Assembly: GCA_905200905.1 (NCBI GenBank)
Contig: CAJKMA010000038.1
Location: 1-23,952 of the forward strand
Direction of reading: 5' to 3'
Source: an uncultured Bacillota bacterium
Lineage (GTDB): Bacteria; Bacillota; Clostridia; Lachnospirales; Lachnospiraceae
DNA length: 23,952 nucleotides
Part shown: one piece after another, positions 1 through 7,627 of the stretch
Layout: every line of letters starts with the position of its first letter
How positions within the stretch are numbered: position 1 is the stretch's first letter
Position numbers and translations under genes: made by a program
The notes under the pieces: model-generated
The model's input: the letters and a program-made list of their open reading frames with translations, nothing else
Databases searched by the model: none
Told to the model about the DNA's origin: nothing

Positions 1-34
1 GCCTTCCAACTATTGCTACAATCGGTTTGCTCAT
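1..34 (-). CDS. der: Ribosome-associated GTPase Der (EngA), N-terminal fragment
   Basis: Only the first eleven codons are inside the window; the gene runs off the left edge. They read MSKPIVAIVGR, the start of the first G1/P-loop of Der, the double-GTPase needed for 50S subunit maturation. The start is set by an AGGAG box eight bases upstream. That box and the start codon lie inside the DUF512 reading frame, which is still open at the window edge, so the two genes overlap by at least 34 bases in different frames and are probably translationally coupled. The identification rests on a short but very characteristic N-terminus. Confidence 0.8.
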   Translation of the reverse strand, partial: MSKPIVAIVGR

Positions 35-1379
35 ACATTTGTCTCCTTTTATGTGTTGGTTTCTCTTGTTCCTCTAAAAATGCAGTCACAAAATCTCTTC
101 CATCTTCTTCTACGATTCTTACAGGAACCCGAAACGTTTCTTCCAATGTTTTCACTTGTATATCATCCAGAAAAATATCCTCGCCACTGCGCAAAAGATT
201 GCAAGGAAGCAGCAGACATTCTCCTAAATCCTTTTCTGAAAGTTGTGCTAAAATATCCTGGCCTGTCAATAGCCCTGAAACTGTAATCAACTCTCCAAAA
301 AACTCATTCTGAATTTCATATCCTAAAATTTCCACATTGGGATATTTCTCCTGAATCTGCTCTGCATATTTTTTGATATATGGGTAAGCCAGGCGACCTG
401 TGGCAAAAGAAACTCTCCGCTTCCTATGGTCACCGGAATGCTTCTCAAGCTCTTTTGTAATTTCTTCCTTTAGAAGCCGCAGCATCCCAACTCCATTTTC
501 CAACTGCAGATACCCATCATAACGGTCTTCCTGTGGCAGTTCTCTTCCTGCAAGAAGATACCATTCATCACTTGCATGGATAAAATGAAGCCCATATTGT
601 GGGAACAGCTTCTTCTGCCATGCTTCTATAGTATCAATGACCTGCCCAGCCTCTTCCTTGGTAAAAGGCTCTAATGGATATAGACCCTCTCGGTATTTAC
701 TCAATCCTACCGGAACCACGGAAACACTTTTCAGATGGGGAAGATATTGGGACAGATCTGAAATGCTCTTCTCCAGCTCAGCCTTATCATTCAGTCCTTT
801 ACACAGAACAATCTGCCCATTCATTTCAATGCCTGCTTCATATAATCGTTGTACTTTTGAAAAAATCTCTCCTGCAAAACGGTTATGAAGCATTTCGCAG
901 CGCAGCTTTGGATTGGTGGTCTGAAAAGAAATATTAATAGGAGCCAAATGATAGTGAATAATCCTGTCAATATCGCGGTCACTCATATTCGTAAGCGTTA
1001 CATAATTCCCCTGCAGAAAAGATAATCTGGAATCATCATCCTTAAAATAAAGAGTTTCCCGCATACCAGGCGGCATCTGGTCAATAAAACAGAACACACA
1101 ATGATTTCTGCAGGAACGGTATTCATCCATCAGACTATTTTCAAACTCCAGTCCTAAATCTTCTTCTAAATCTTTTTCTATTTCCAGCTCCCATTCCTCA
1201 CCACTCGGCTTGCGAATCAAAAGCTCTAAATATTCGTCATTCACCAGGTAATGATAATCAAACACATCTTCTATGGTTTCTCCATTAATAGAAAGTAATT
1301 CATCCCCTGGCTCTACCTCCAGTTCCCAGGCAATACTTCCTTCTTTTACCTGGCTGATTCTATGTCGGCAATTCTTCAT
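1..1379 (-). CDS. DUF512-family Fe-S/radical-SAM-like protein, C-terminus not reached
   Basis: The frame starts at an ATG at 1379 preceded by AGGAGGG and stays open to the window edge (at least 459 residues). The N-terminus resembles a PDZ-like domain (VEPGDELLSING). It is followed by a cysteine cluster, CRNHCVFCFIDQMP, with C-x3-C-x2-C spacing like that of radical SAM 4Fe-4S binding, and then a barrel-like region and the DUF512 C-terminal domain. Proteins of this family are commonly found beside der in clostridia. No biochemical role is established that I can name, so a 4Fe-4S enzyme acting in ribosome or RNA metabolism is only a guess from the neighbour. The last visible residues include a basic, Gln-rich tail that overlaps the der start. 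Confidence 0.85.
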   Translation of the reverse strand, partial: MKNCRHRISQVKEGSIAWELEVEPGDELLSINGETIEDVFDYHYLVNDEYLELLIRKPSGEEWELEIEKDLEEDLGLEFENSLMDEYRSCRNHCVFCFIDQMPPGMRETLYFKDDDSRLSFLQGNYVTLTNMSDRDIDRIIHYHLAPINISFQTTNPKLRCEMLHNRFAGEIFSKVQRLYEAGIEMNGQIVLCKGLNDKAELEKSISDLSQYLPHLKSVSVVPVGLSKYREGLYPLEPFTKEEAGQVIDTIEAWQKKLFPQYGLHFIHASDEWYLLAGRELPQEDRYDGYLQLENGVGMLRLLKEEITKELEKHSGDHRKRRVSFATGRLAYPYIKKYAEQIQEKYPNVEILGYEIQNEFFGELITVSGLLTGQDILAQLSEKDLGECLLLPCNLLRSGEDIFLDDIQVKTLEETFRVPVRIVEEDGRDFVTAFLEEQEKPTHKRRQMYEQTDCSNSWK

Positions 1380-1411
1380 GGTATCCCTCCTGTAAATGCC
1401 CGTTAGTTTTA

Positions 1412-1440
1412 ATAATACCAATAATAAAAGAAAATTGCAA
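1412..1440 (-). promoter_or_regulatory. Predicted sigma-A promoter for DUF512-der
   Basis: On the minus strand TTGCAA (1440-1435) is followed after 17 bases by TATTAT (1417-1412), with a TG one base before the -10 box (extended -10). The start codon at 1379 is about 30 bases downstream. It lies back to back with the prs promoter, only eight bases away. Confidence 0.55.
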
Positions 1441-1448
1441 TAATTTCC

Positions 1449-1478
1449 TTGACTTGGATATATGTCGAATGTTATAAC
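1449..1478 (+). promoter_or_regulatory. Predicted sigma-A promoter for prs
   Basis: TTGACT (1449-1454), an 18-base spacer and TATAAC (1473-1478) sit about 54 bases upstream of the chosen prs start. The spacing and five-of-six box matches are good for a vegetative promoter. The spacer is one base longer than ideal. Confidence 0.5.
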
Positions 1479-1531
1479 TTAAAATGTACTTTTGTATATT
1501 TATGTCAAAAAATGTTAATATGGAGGTTATT

Positions 1532-2701
1532 ATGGTCAATATCAGTTTACTGGAGAAATCCATCCCAGTAGCTCCGATTAAGATCGCAGCATTAAAAAGC
1601 TGCTCCCAGTTAGCTTCACAGGTAGATGCACATTTAGTGCAGTTCAGAAAGGAATTAAATTCTCACAATCCTTCTGGGCTAATTATGAGAGGCTATGCAG
1701 AAGATACTTATCTCATCGAATGCAAATGCCCTCGTTTTGGCTCCGGCGAAGCCAAAGGAGTCATCAACGAATCCATCCGAGGCACAGATATGTTTGTTAT
1801 GGTGGATGTGTGCAACCACAGCCTCACCTATAATATGTGCGGTTATGAAAACCACATGTCTCCGGATGATCACTATCAGGATTTAAAACGTATTATTGCT
1901 ACTGCCGCTGGAAAAGCTCACAGAATCAATGTAATCATGCCATTCCTGTATGAAAGTAGACAGCACAAACGCAGCAAACGGGAATCTCTAGACTGTGCAT
2001 TAGCTTTACAGGAACTGGTTGGCATGGGAGTTTCCAACATCATTACCTTTGATGCCCATGACCCTCGTATGCAAAATGCCATTCCTTTATCCGGTTTTGA
2101 CAACTTTATGCCTACTTATCAATTTCTAAAAACTCTCTGTACTTCTGTGGAAGATTTCAAAATTGATAATGAACATCTTATGATTATCAGTCCAGATGAA
2201 GGCGCTATGCAGAGGGCTGTTTATTTCTCCAACATTCTTGGAGTAGATATGGGTATGTTCTACAAACGCAGAGATTACTCTACTGTAGTAAACGGAAGAA
2301 ATCCTATTGTTGCTCATGAATTTTTAGGAGATTCTGTGGAAGGAAAAGATGTAATTGTTATTGATGATATGATTTCTTCAGGAGAAAGCATGTTAGATGT
2401 AGCGAAAAAACTGAAAGACCGTAAGGCAAAACGCGTCATTGTATGCACAACCTTTGGCCTATTCACAGACGGCTTGGAAAAATTTGATGAATACTATGAA
2501 AAAGGTTATATCCACCGTGTTATCACCACAAATTTAAATTATAGAAATCCCGAATTACTCACCAGACCATATTACCTGGAAGCAGATATGAGCAAATATC
2601 TAGCCAGCATTATGGATATTCTGAATCACGATTTATCTGTAGAAAAAGTACGCAGTACTACTTCTAAGATTAATCAGTTATTAAAGAAAACAAGAGGTTA
2701 A
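1532..2701 (+). CDS. prs: Ribose-phosphate pyrophosphokinase, long divergent clostridial form
   Basis: It makes PRPP from ribose 5-phosphate and ATP for nucleotide, histidine and NAD synthesis. The family signs are an N-terminal half with ESIRGTDMF (canonical ESVRGxDVF), an ATP-loop region with ESRQHKRSKRES where most enzymes have YxRQDRK, FDAHDPRMQ at the DLHAxQ position, KRRDYS in the flexible loop, and the PRPP-binding loop VIVIDDMISSGESM. The product is 389 residues, longer than the usual ~315, and the extra length lies mostly in the N-terminal half. The ATG at 1532 is preferred over the in-frame ATGs at 1484, 1502 and 1520 because GGAGG at 1522-1526 serves it. It is monocistronic, with its own promoter and a downstream hairpin. 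The PRPP loop replaces the usual DDMIDTAGT, as is common in divergent forms, so activity is likely but not shown. Confidence 0.88.
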   Translation: MVNISLLEKSIPVAPIKIAALKSCSQLASQVDAHLVQFRKELNSHNPSGLIMRGYAEDTYLIECKCPRFGSGEAKGVINESIRGTDMFVMVDVCNHSLTYNMCGYENHMSPDDHYQDLKRIIATAAGKAHRINVIMPFLYESRQHKRSKRESLDCALALQELVGMGVSNIITFDAHDPRMQNAIPLSGFDNFMPTYQFLKTLCTSVEDFKIDNEHLMIISPDEGAMQRAVYFSNILGVDMGMFYKRRDYSTVVNGRNPIVAHEFLGDSVEGKDVIVIDDMISSGESMLDVAKKLKDRKAKRVIVCTTFGLFTDGLEKFDEYYEKGYIHRVITTNLNYRNPELLTRPYYLEADMSKYLASIMDILNHDLSVEKVRSTTSKINQLLKKTRG

Positions 2702-2705
2702 TTCT

Positions 2706-2741
2706 GAAAAAGCTGTTGCATTTAAATGCGACAGCTTTTTC
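2706..2741. terminator. Bidirectional rho-independent terminator between prs and the GNAT gene
   Basis: GAAAAAGCTGT (2706-2716) pairs with ACAGCTTTTTC (2731-2741), and the inner bases TGCATTT/AAATGCG extend the stem. An A-run on one side and a T-run on the other let it stop transcription from both convergent genes. Confidence 0.85.
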
Positions 2742-2763
2742 AATCATAAAAAGAATCTTTTAT

Positions 2764-3231
2764 TTATTTTTCCAACAATTCCATATTAATGGATTTCTCT
2801 TTAAATCCATAATTTTTGTACATAGTATATGCTGCTTGATTTTTAGCATTCACCTGCAATTCAATAGCATCATAGCCTTTTTCCTCTTTTAATTTTTTTA
2901 GGAAGTCAAAAAACGCATGACCAATTCCCTTACCTCGGTATCGTTCTTCCACTGCCATAGAATCAATAAAGATAATATCTTTTGTTACATGAACAGGAGT
3001 TTCCACATGGCGGTATATCAATCCCAAAATTCCTACTATGCATCCTTCCTCTTCTGCTACAAAAAATGCCTGCTCCTTGATTGCCTGCTCAAATTCCTCC
3101 AAAGGCAATATGGTTTCCTGCTGTCTGTAGACATCTGGTCTCCAATGAACATGCAGCTGATGTACCTGCTTCATAATGCTCTCCACTGCATTATAATCTT
3201 CTAATTTCGCTGTCCTGATATGAATGTCCAT
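2764..3231 (-). CDS. GNAT-family N-acetyltransferase
   Basis: This is a 155-residue single-domain GNAT protein. The acetyl-CoA pyrophosphate loop RYRGKGIG is followed by an alpha helix, and the C-terminal part NAKNQAAYTMYKNYGF is the typical motif B region. The substrate cannot be read from the sequence. The ATG at 3231 is chosen over an upstream ATG at 3255 because AGGAG lies eight bases before it. The start lies 41 bases inside the 3' end of the eutH-like gene in another frame, so translation is likely coupled. It is the last gene of the 3D-protein/eutH/GNAT transcript and ends at the bidirectional terminator. Confidence 0.85.
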   Translation of the reverse strand: MDIHIRTAKLEDYNAVESIMKQVHQLHVHWRPDVYRQQETILPLEEFEQAIKEQAFFVAEEEGCIVGILGLIYRHVETPVHVTKDIIFIDSMAVEERYRGKGIGHAFFDFLKKLKEEKGYDAIELQVNAKNQAAYTMYKNYGFKEKSINMELLEK

Positions 3232-4315
3232 ATTCTTTTCTCCTAGCATCGTCATCTATTTTCCCAATCAGACAAGCAAGCCCCACTGTAAGAAGTCCAC
3301 CAAGCAGCTTACTTCCCAAAAGTGCCCCTGTCATTTTCGGCTCTACGGAATTTACAAAAGCCAGATGTGCCCCAATAGCGGATGCACCACTAACCATAAA
3401 GGCAACATTCCATAATTTTCCTTTTGGATTCATATCTTTCATCAAGGCTAGCGTTGGCAAGGGCGAAACACAAGTAATCAAAAACCCTGTCATACTGACA
3501 CTGTCAAGCCCTACCTTTCTCCCAAGCCATGTAAAAGGTCTCTGCAATAATTTTTGCAACAACATGGTAATAGGCAGACTTCCCAAAAGAAAAACGGAAA
3601 TGGAACATACCACGCCCATAGCCTCCAGCACAGGAGTCATACCCAATTGCTCCGATATATGAAGGGTATGAGCCATGGCTCCAAACACCAATCCCACCAT
3701 AAGAATTACTCTCAAAACCTTCACATAAGCCCCGAAAATTTTCATGGTAAGCACAGAAAACTTAGCCAAACCAATTCCACAAATTGCAGCTATGGACATT
3801 GGCAGAATGTTTTCCCATAAAATCGCTCTCACCGTAAGACCAGATAAAAGTCCTCCTATGGTCAAAGCAAAGGGCAAGCCCAAAAGTCCCAGAACAATCC
3901 CTTTTGCAAAGTAGGACTTGTTTTCTTCCTCCACCATCCCCATGCCAACAGGAATGGTAAAGACCAAGGTACAGCCCAGGCCAGCCCCAAGAACAATCCC
4001 TGCATAGCTGCCCATAGTTGGATTCACCGCTAGTTTCTCTGCCAACTGATACCCGCCCATATCAACAGCTAAAAACCCAGCCAAAACAGCCGGGTCCATA
4101 CGAAGCATCTTCAAAAGGGGAGCGAGTCCTTTTTCCAACACAAAGGCAATAAAATTCGTTAAGCAAATCATTCCCACCATGGAAAAAGCCATGGATGGAA
4201 TCAACTCAAAAGCTTCTCGGAACTTACCTCCATATCCTTTTTTATTTCCTCTAATTTCATCCACTCCTCCTAAGAGGATTCCAACACATACCAATATTTC
4301 AATCACTCTGCTCAT
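3191..4315 (-). CDS. eutH: EutH-like ethanolamine permease, orphan
   Basis: A 374-residue polytopic membrane protein with roughly ten hydrophobic segments. It matches the EutH family in several places: DMGGYQLAEKLA (DMGGFxLAxELA in enterobacterial EutH), GCTLVFTIPVGMGMVEEENK, LGLLGLPFALTIGGLL and SVSMTGFLITCVSPLPT. EutH facilitates ethanolamine entry. No other eut gene (ammonia lyase EutBC, shell proteins, EutVW) is in the window. The ATG follows the TAA of the upstream cell-wall gene directly, with AGGTGA inside that gene as its ribosome binding site, so it is translationally coupled. Substrate assignment is by family only; the odd context means another small amine or alcohol is possible. 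Confidence 0.8.
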   Translation of the reverse strand: MSRVIEILVCVGILLGGVDEIRGNKKGYGGKFREAFELIPSMAFSMVGMICLTNFIAFVLEKGLAPLLKMLRMDPAVLAGFLAVDMGGYQLAEKLAVNPTMGSYAGIVLGAGLGCTLVFTIPVGMGMVEEENKSYFAKGIVLGLLGLPFALTIGGLLSGLTVRAILWENILPMSIAAICGIGLAKFSVLTMKIFGAYVKVLRVILMVGLVFGAMAHTLHISEQLGMTPVLEAMGVVCSISVFLLGSLPITMLLQKLLQRPFTWLGRKVGLDSVSMTGFLITCVSPLPTLALMKDMNPKGKLWNVAFMVSGASAIGAHLAFVNSVEPKMTGALLGSKLLGGLLTVGLACLIGKIDDDARRKEYGHSYQDSEIRRL

Positions 4316-5533
4316 TTAGTTCACCTGATATACATCTGCTCTCTGACTTCCAAATTGCAGAGCAGCTGCATGGCTATTAAAGAAAATATCCACATGCCCA
4401 TAAGCAGTACCTCTATCTTCTACAGTGTATACCGTTCCGTTAATCAGCAGTTTTGTTCCAAAAGGAACTCCATACATGGCAACGGTTCTGCCTTGGGTAG
4501 CAACGGTTCCGCTGGCCGTGATACCTGTGGAAACACCACAGCAAGATGCACAGGCGCAATATGCTGTCAGTCTAAAATTCCCCAGATATTTTCCTTTGGA
4601 CGTATTCTGAGAACCTCCCTGGTTTTGATTTGGCTGTGTATTCTCGGAAGGCTTCTGTTGCTCCACCTGAGGTTTCTGCTGCACATTTTGAGAAGGCTTT
4701 TGTGTGTTCTGAGAAGAAGGCTTCTGGCTCTGATTATTATTCTGAGCATTTTGCTGCTCCTTTTGCGCCAAAGCTTCTGCCGCTTCCTCATCTTTTTGCT
4801 GCTTAATCAGATTATTAATAGTTTCCTGCTGACCTTCTATTTTGTTCATAAGGCTTTTTACATTGCTCTCCTGTGCAGAAATTTCACTCTCGTAGCTGGC
4901 AATCTGGGCGTGGGTGGTTTTCATCACCGCTGAAATTTCCTCTTGCTTATCCAAGCTTTCCTGTTTTAATTGTTCCAGCTGTTTCTGCTGGTCTTTGATA
5001 CTAGCCTCTTTATCTTTGATTTCTTTTGTGACCTTTTTATACTTCTCCAACATTTCTCTGTCATACTTGGCAAGCTGAGACATGTTTTCTGCCTGACTTA
5101 AAAATTCAGAAAAATTTCTGGCCTCTAAAAACATGGTTATGTAAGACTGATCGGCATTTTCATACATGTATTGAATACGCAGCTTCATACTAGCGTATTG
5201 CTCTTCTTCCTCTGCTTCTGCCTTTGCCAGTTCCTTTTGCAATTCTTCCAGATCACTTCTCGTTTTTTCAGATTGACTTTGAATCTCTAAAAGGTTTGCC
5301 TCCAGCTCTGAAAACTGCTTGTCCAGCTCTTTGATATAAGCCTCCAGGTTTCCTTTTTTTGCCTCTAAATTGTTCAGTCGGTTTTGTGTATCATTTAATT
5401 GTTTCTGTTGCTCCTGTTTGGCATTTTTCGCATCTGTAATTTTCTTCTGAGTAGAAGCACCATAAACAGGTGCTACTGCCATGCTGGCAGACAAAAGCCC
5501 TGCCAGGAGTACGGTACTGATTTTTTTCTTCAT
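4316..5533 (-). CDS. Secreted coiled-coil (PcsB/CwlO-like) protein with C-terminal 3D domain
   Basis: A 405-residue exported protein, probably a peptidoglycan-active enzyme. Residues 1-26 are a signal peptide (MKKK, hydrophobic core, cleavage near VYGA). Residues about 28-250 are a long charged coiled coil like the N-terminal half of PcsB and CwlO. A Gln/Asn/Ser-rich low-complexity linker follows to about 313. Residues 314-405 are a 3D domain with TAYCACASCCGVSTG, ITASGT, VEDRG and GHVDIFF carrying the conserved aspartates of this lytic-transglycosylase-like fold. The ATG at 5533 is chosen because it begins the signal peptide and has GGAG ten bases upstream. It is the first gene of an operon with eutH and the GNAT gene. 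No NlpC/P60 or CHAP domain is present, so the PcsB-type coil is paired with a different catalytic domain. Confidence 0.85.
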   Translation of the reverse strand: MKKKISTVLLAGLLSASMAVAPVYGASTQKKITDAKNAKQEQQKQLNDTQNRLNNLEAKKGNLEAYIKELDKQFSELEANLLEIQSQSEKTRSDLEELQKELAKAEAEEEEQYASMKLRIQYMYENADQSYITMFLEARNFSEFLSQAENMSQLAKYDREMLEKYKKVTKEIKDKEASIKDQQKQLEQLKQESLDKQEEISAVMKTTHAQIASYESEISAQESNVKSLMNKIEGQQETINNLIKQQKDEEAAEALAQKEQQNAQNNNQSQKPSSQNTQKPSQNVQQKPQVEQQKPSENTQPNQNQGGSQNTSKGKYLGNFRLTAYCACASCCGVSTGITASGTVATQGRTVAMYGVPFGTKLLINGTVYTVEDRGTAYGHVDIFFNSHAAALQFGSQRADVYQVN

Positions 5534-5565
5534 AAAATGAAAGCTCCTTTTCTCTAACGCTTTCC

Positions 5566-5574
5566 ATTGTAGCA
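5566..5574 (-). promoter_or_regulatory. Candidate extended -10 promoter for the 3D-protein operon
   Basis: The minus strand carries TGCTACAAT, an extended -10 element, 32 bases before the start codon at 5533. No good -35 box lies at the proper distance, as is allowed for extended -10 promoters. A GC-centred sequence, GGAAAGCGTTAGAG, overlaps the expected start of transcription. Confidence 0.4.
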
Positions 5575-5619
5575 TAAAATCATAGGAAAGAACAGTAGTT
5601 TTTCACTTTTTTGTAACAT

Positions 5620-6477
5620 CTATGTAACATTAATTCCCAAAAAAGCACACAAATTTCCTCGTTTCCCCTGACTTGCTCTATGCGAAAACAAAAATTGAGG
5701 ATTACAACAAGTACAAATTCCTGAAAAGCTTAAATGTTCTCGTAAAATCCCTGCTTCTGTGAGCAAAATTTCATTGGCATACCACAGATTCAGCTGATAT
5801 TTTCCAGCGCCTTTATGATACAAAAGATGTTCTTCTTCCCTATGTTCTGGAAAAGCATTCTGAAACTGCTCTGCTACATCCTTACTCACCTCATAGCATT
5901 CCTGACAAATAGAAGGGCCAATTCCAACATACAACTCTTCTGTTCTGGAGCCAAAGGCTTCCCCCATTGCCTTTATCATATGAGCACCCATTCTCTCTAC
6001 AGTTCCTCTCCAACCAGAATGAGCCAATCCTATGGCCTTGTTCTTTACATCGATAAAATACAAGGGAACACAGTCCGCATAAAAGGTAGTAAGAGTCATA
6101 CCGGGGATATTGGTAATCAATCCATCTATATCTCGGTAGTCTTTTTCTCTTAATACCCCTTTCCCCTTGTCTTCCTCCGTAACCAAACGGATGTTGGTGG
6201 TATGGGTCTGGTCTGCACAGACAATCCCCTCCAGAGAAAATCCCAGGGTATCTGCCATACGCTGATAATTTTCCAGCACTGCTTCCTTAGCATCTCCTCT
6301 AGTGAAACTTAAATTCATGGATTCATAAATCCCTTTGCTTACACCACCCAATCTGGTTGAAAATCCGTGATAAAATTCCGGAAATTTTTCAAATGCCGGA
6401 TAAGTAAGATAAGGCACACCTTTGTTCGTTTTTACATTCATATGTGGGGAAAAATCCCCTTTCCATTTTAATTCCAT
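5620..6477 (-). CDS. pgeF: Peptidoglycan editing factor PgeF (YlmD/YfiH, laccase-fold)
   Basis: 285 residues, the usual size. Family metal-site motifs are all present: CADQTH with His92, YADCVPLYF with Cys136 and AHSGWRGT with His153, plus the C-terminal CTCCNPQFLFSHRASQG. E. coli YfiH (PgeF) acts as a dipeptidase that removes misincorporated residues from UDP-MurNAc peptides; older names are polyphenol oxidase or multicopper laccase-domain protein. The start lies three bases after the yraN stop, and an AGGATAAG sequence spanning that stop is the likely ribosome binding site. It is the last gene of the lepB-rbgA-rnhB-yraN-pgeF run. I see no clear terminator in the 86 bases before the next gene. 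Confidence 0.93.
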   Translation of the reverse strand: MELKWKGDFSPHMNVKTNKGVPYLTYPAFEKFPEFYHGFSTRLGGVSKGIYESMNLSFTRGDAKEAVLENYQRMADTLGFSLEGIVCADQTHTTNIRLVTEEDKGKGVLREKDYRDIDGLITNIPGMTLTTFYADCVPLYFIDVKNKAIGLAHSGWRGTVERMGAHMIKAMGEAFGSRTEELYVGIGPSICQECYEVSKDVAEQFQNAFPEHREEEHLLYHKGAGKYQLNLWYANEILLTEAGILREHLSFSGICTCCNPQFLFSHRASQGKRGNLCAFLGINVT

Positions 6478-6480
6478 CTC

Positions 6481-6852
6481 TTATCCTCGATATTCAAATG
6501 CATTTTTCATAAGACAGACACCTTTGGGCGTAATTCCAAGAACATCAAATCTACAAGCCTGACTTTCCCCATAGCCCCTCACCGCAAGATAATATAGGGC
6601 TGTCCTAGAAATCCGTCTCTGTTTTCCAGGAGATACTGCTTCCAATGCATCTCCAAATTCATCCGAAGTTCTGTATTTTACTTCTACAAAACATAGATAA
6701 CCTCCATCTTTGGCAATAATATCAATCTCACCCTGTCTACAATGAAAATTTCGTTCTATGATGGTATAACCGGCTCTTTGAAGATATTCTACTGCTAAAT
6801 CTTCATATTGATTTCCCACCGCTCTAGAAGAACGCTCTCCCTTCTGTGTCAT
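6481..6852 (-). CDS. yraN: YraN family (UPF0102) nuclease-fold protein
   Basis: 123 residues, full length for the family. It shows the N-terminal GNQYEDLAVEYLQRAGYTI and the PD-(D/E)xK-like core GEIDIIAKDGG...FVEVKYR, which resembles archaeal Holliday junction resolvases. Function is not established. Its start overlaps the rnhB stop by four bases (ATGA), the standard coupling of this gene pair in Firmicutes and elsewhere. Confidence 0.93.
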   Translation of the reverse strand: MTQKGERSSRAVGNQYEDLAVEYLQRAGYTIIERNFHCRQGEIDIIAKDGGYLCFVEVKYRTSDEFGDALEAVSPGKQRRISRTALYYLAVRGYGESQACRFDVLGITPKGVCLMKNAFEYRG

Positions 6853-7616
6853 TTCTCTTCTCCCAAAGCATTGCGAATAAAGGTTTTTCGATGGATTGCC
6901 GTAGGACCATATTTTCTCAGTGCCTCAATATGTTCTCTGGAACCATAGCCCTTATTAGAAGCAAATCCATACTCTGGCATAATTTTATCATATTCCTTCA
7001 TAAGACGATCCCTTGTAACCTTGGCTACAATACTGGCTGCTGCAATGGAAATGCTTTTAGCATCTCCTTTAATAATTGGTACCTGGGGAATGGTAATGCC
7101 CGGTATGGTCACTGCATCGTTTAATAAAATCTGAGGTGTTACTGACAGTTTAGAAACCGCCTCTCGCATAGCTTCATAGGTTGCCTGGAGGATGTTAATT
7201 TCATCAATACGTGCTGGACTGGCATAGCCCACCTGAACTGCAACAGCTTTTTCCATGATTTCATCATACAATTCCTCTCTCTTTTTCTCTGAAAGCTGCT
7301 TGGAATCATTAATGTACAAAATATTGCAGTCTTTTGGAAGAATCACAGCACCTGCTACTACTGGACCTGCAAAAGGCCCTCTTCCCACTTCGTCAATGCC
7401 ACACACATACCCCAGATGCTCATATTTATGTTCAAAAGCTTTCATAGCTTCTGTTCTTTGGTATTCCTGCTCCAACCGTTCCAGACGTTTTTTTGCCTGT
7501 CCGAGAGCTGTCTGTACACCTTTTCTGGCATCCTGGGCATAAAATTCCATAAGTGCTGGAAGCTCCTCTTCTGAAGCCGCCTTTAATTCTTCCTTAATTT
7601 CCTGAATCCCTTTCAT
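6849..7616 (-). CDS. rnhB: Ribonuclease HII
   Basis: Removes ribonucleotides and RNA from RNA-DNA hybrids. At 255 residues it has the Bacillus-type N-terminal extension of about 70 residues that helps substrate binding. The catalytic core begins at GIDEVGRGPFAGPVVAGAV with Asp75 and Glu76; NDSKQL carries the third acidic residue (Asp104) and SIIVAAK-type ASIVAKVTRD follows. It lies between rbgA and yraN. The ribosome binding site AGGGG is slightly long-spaced from the ATG at 7616, and no better start is visible. Confidence 0.95.
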   Translation of the reverse strand: MKGIQEIKEELKAASEEELPALMEFYAQDARKGVQTALGQAKKRLERLEQEYQRTEAMKAFEHKYEHLGYVCGIDEVGRGPFAGPVVAGAVILPKDCNILYINDSKQLSEKKREELYDEIMEKAVAVQVGYASPARIDEINILQATYEAMREAVSKLSVTPQILLNDAVTIPGITIPQVPIIKGDAKSISIAAASIVAKVTRDRLMKEYDKIMPEYGFASNKGYGSREHIEALRKYGPTAIHRKTFIRNALGEEK

Positions 7617-7627
7617 CCTGCATTCCC

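Noticed and set aside
4355..4933. 192-codon plus-strand open frame
   Set aside because: It lies antisense to the coiled-coil/3D gene; its Leu/Arg-rich translation reflects the low-complexity linker and coil on the other strand, and it has no ribosome binding site or family signature.
5545..5570. Catabolite-response (cre) site at the 3D-protein promoter
   Set aside because: GGAAAGCGTTAGAG matches about 11 of 14 positions of the usual cre pattern, but the conserved first T and the closing C are wrong, so it is too weak to call.
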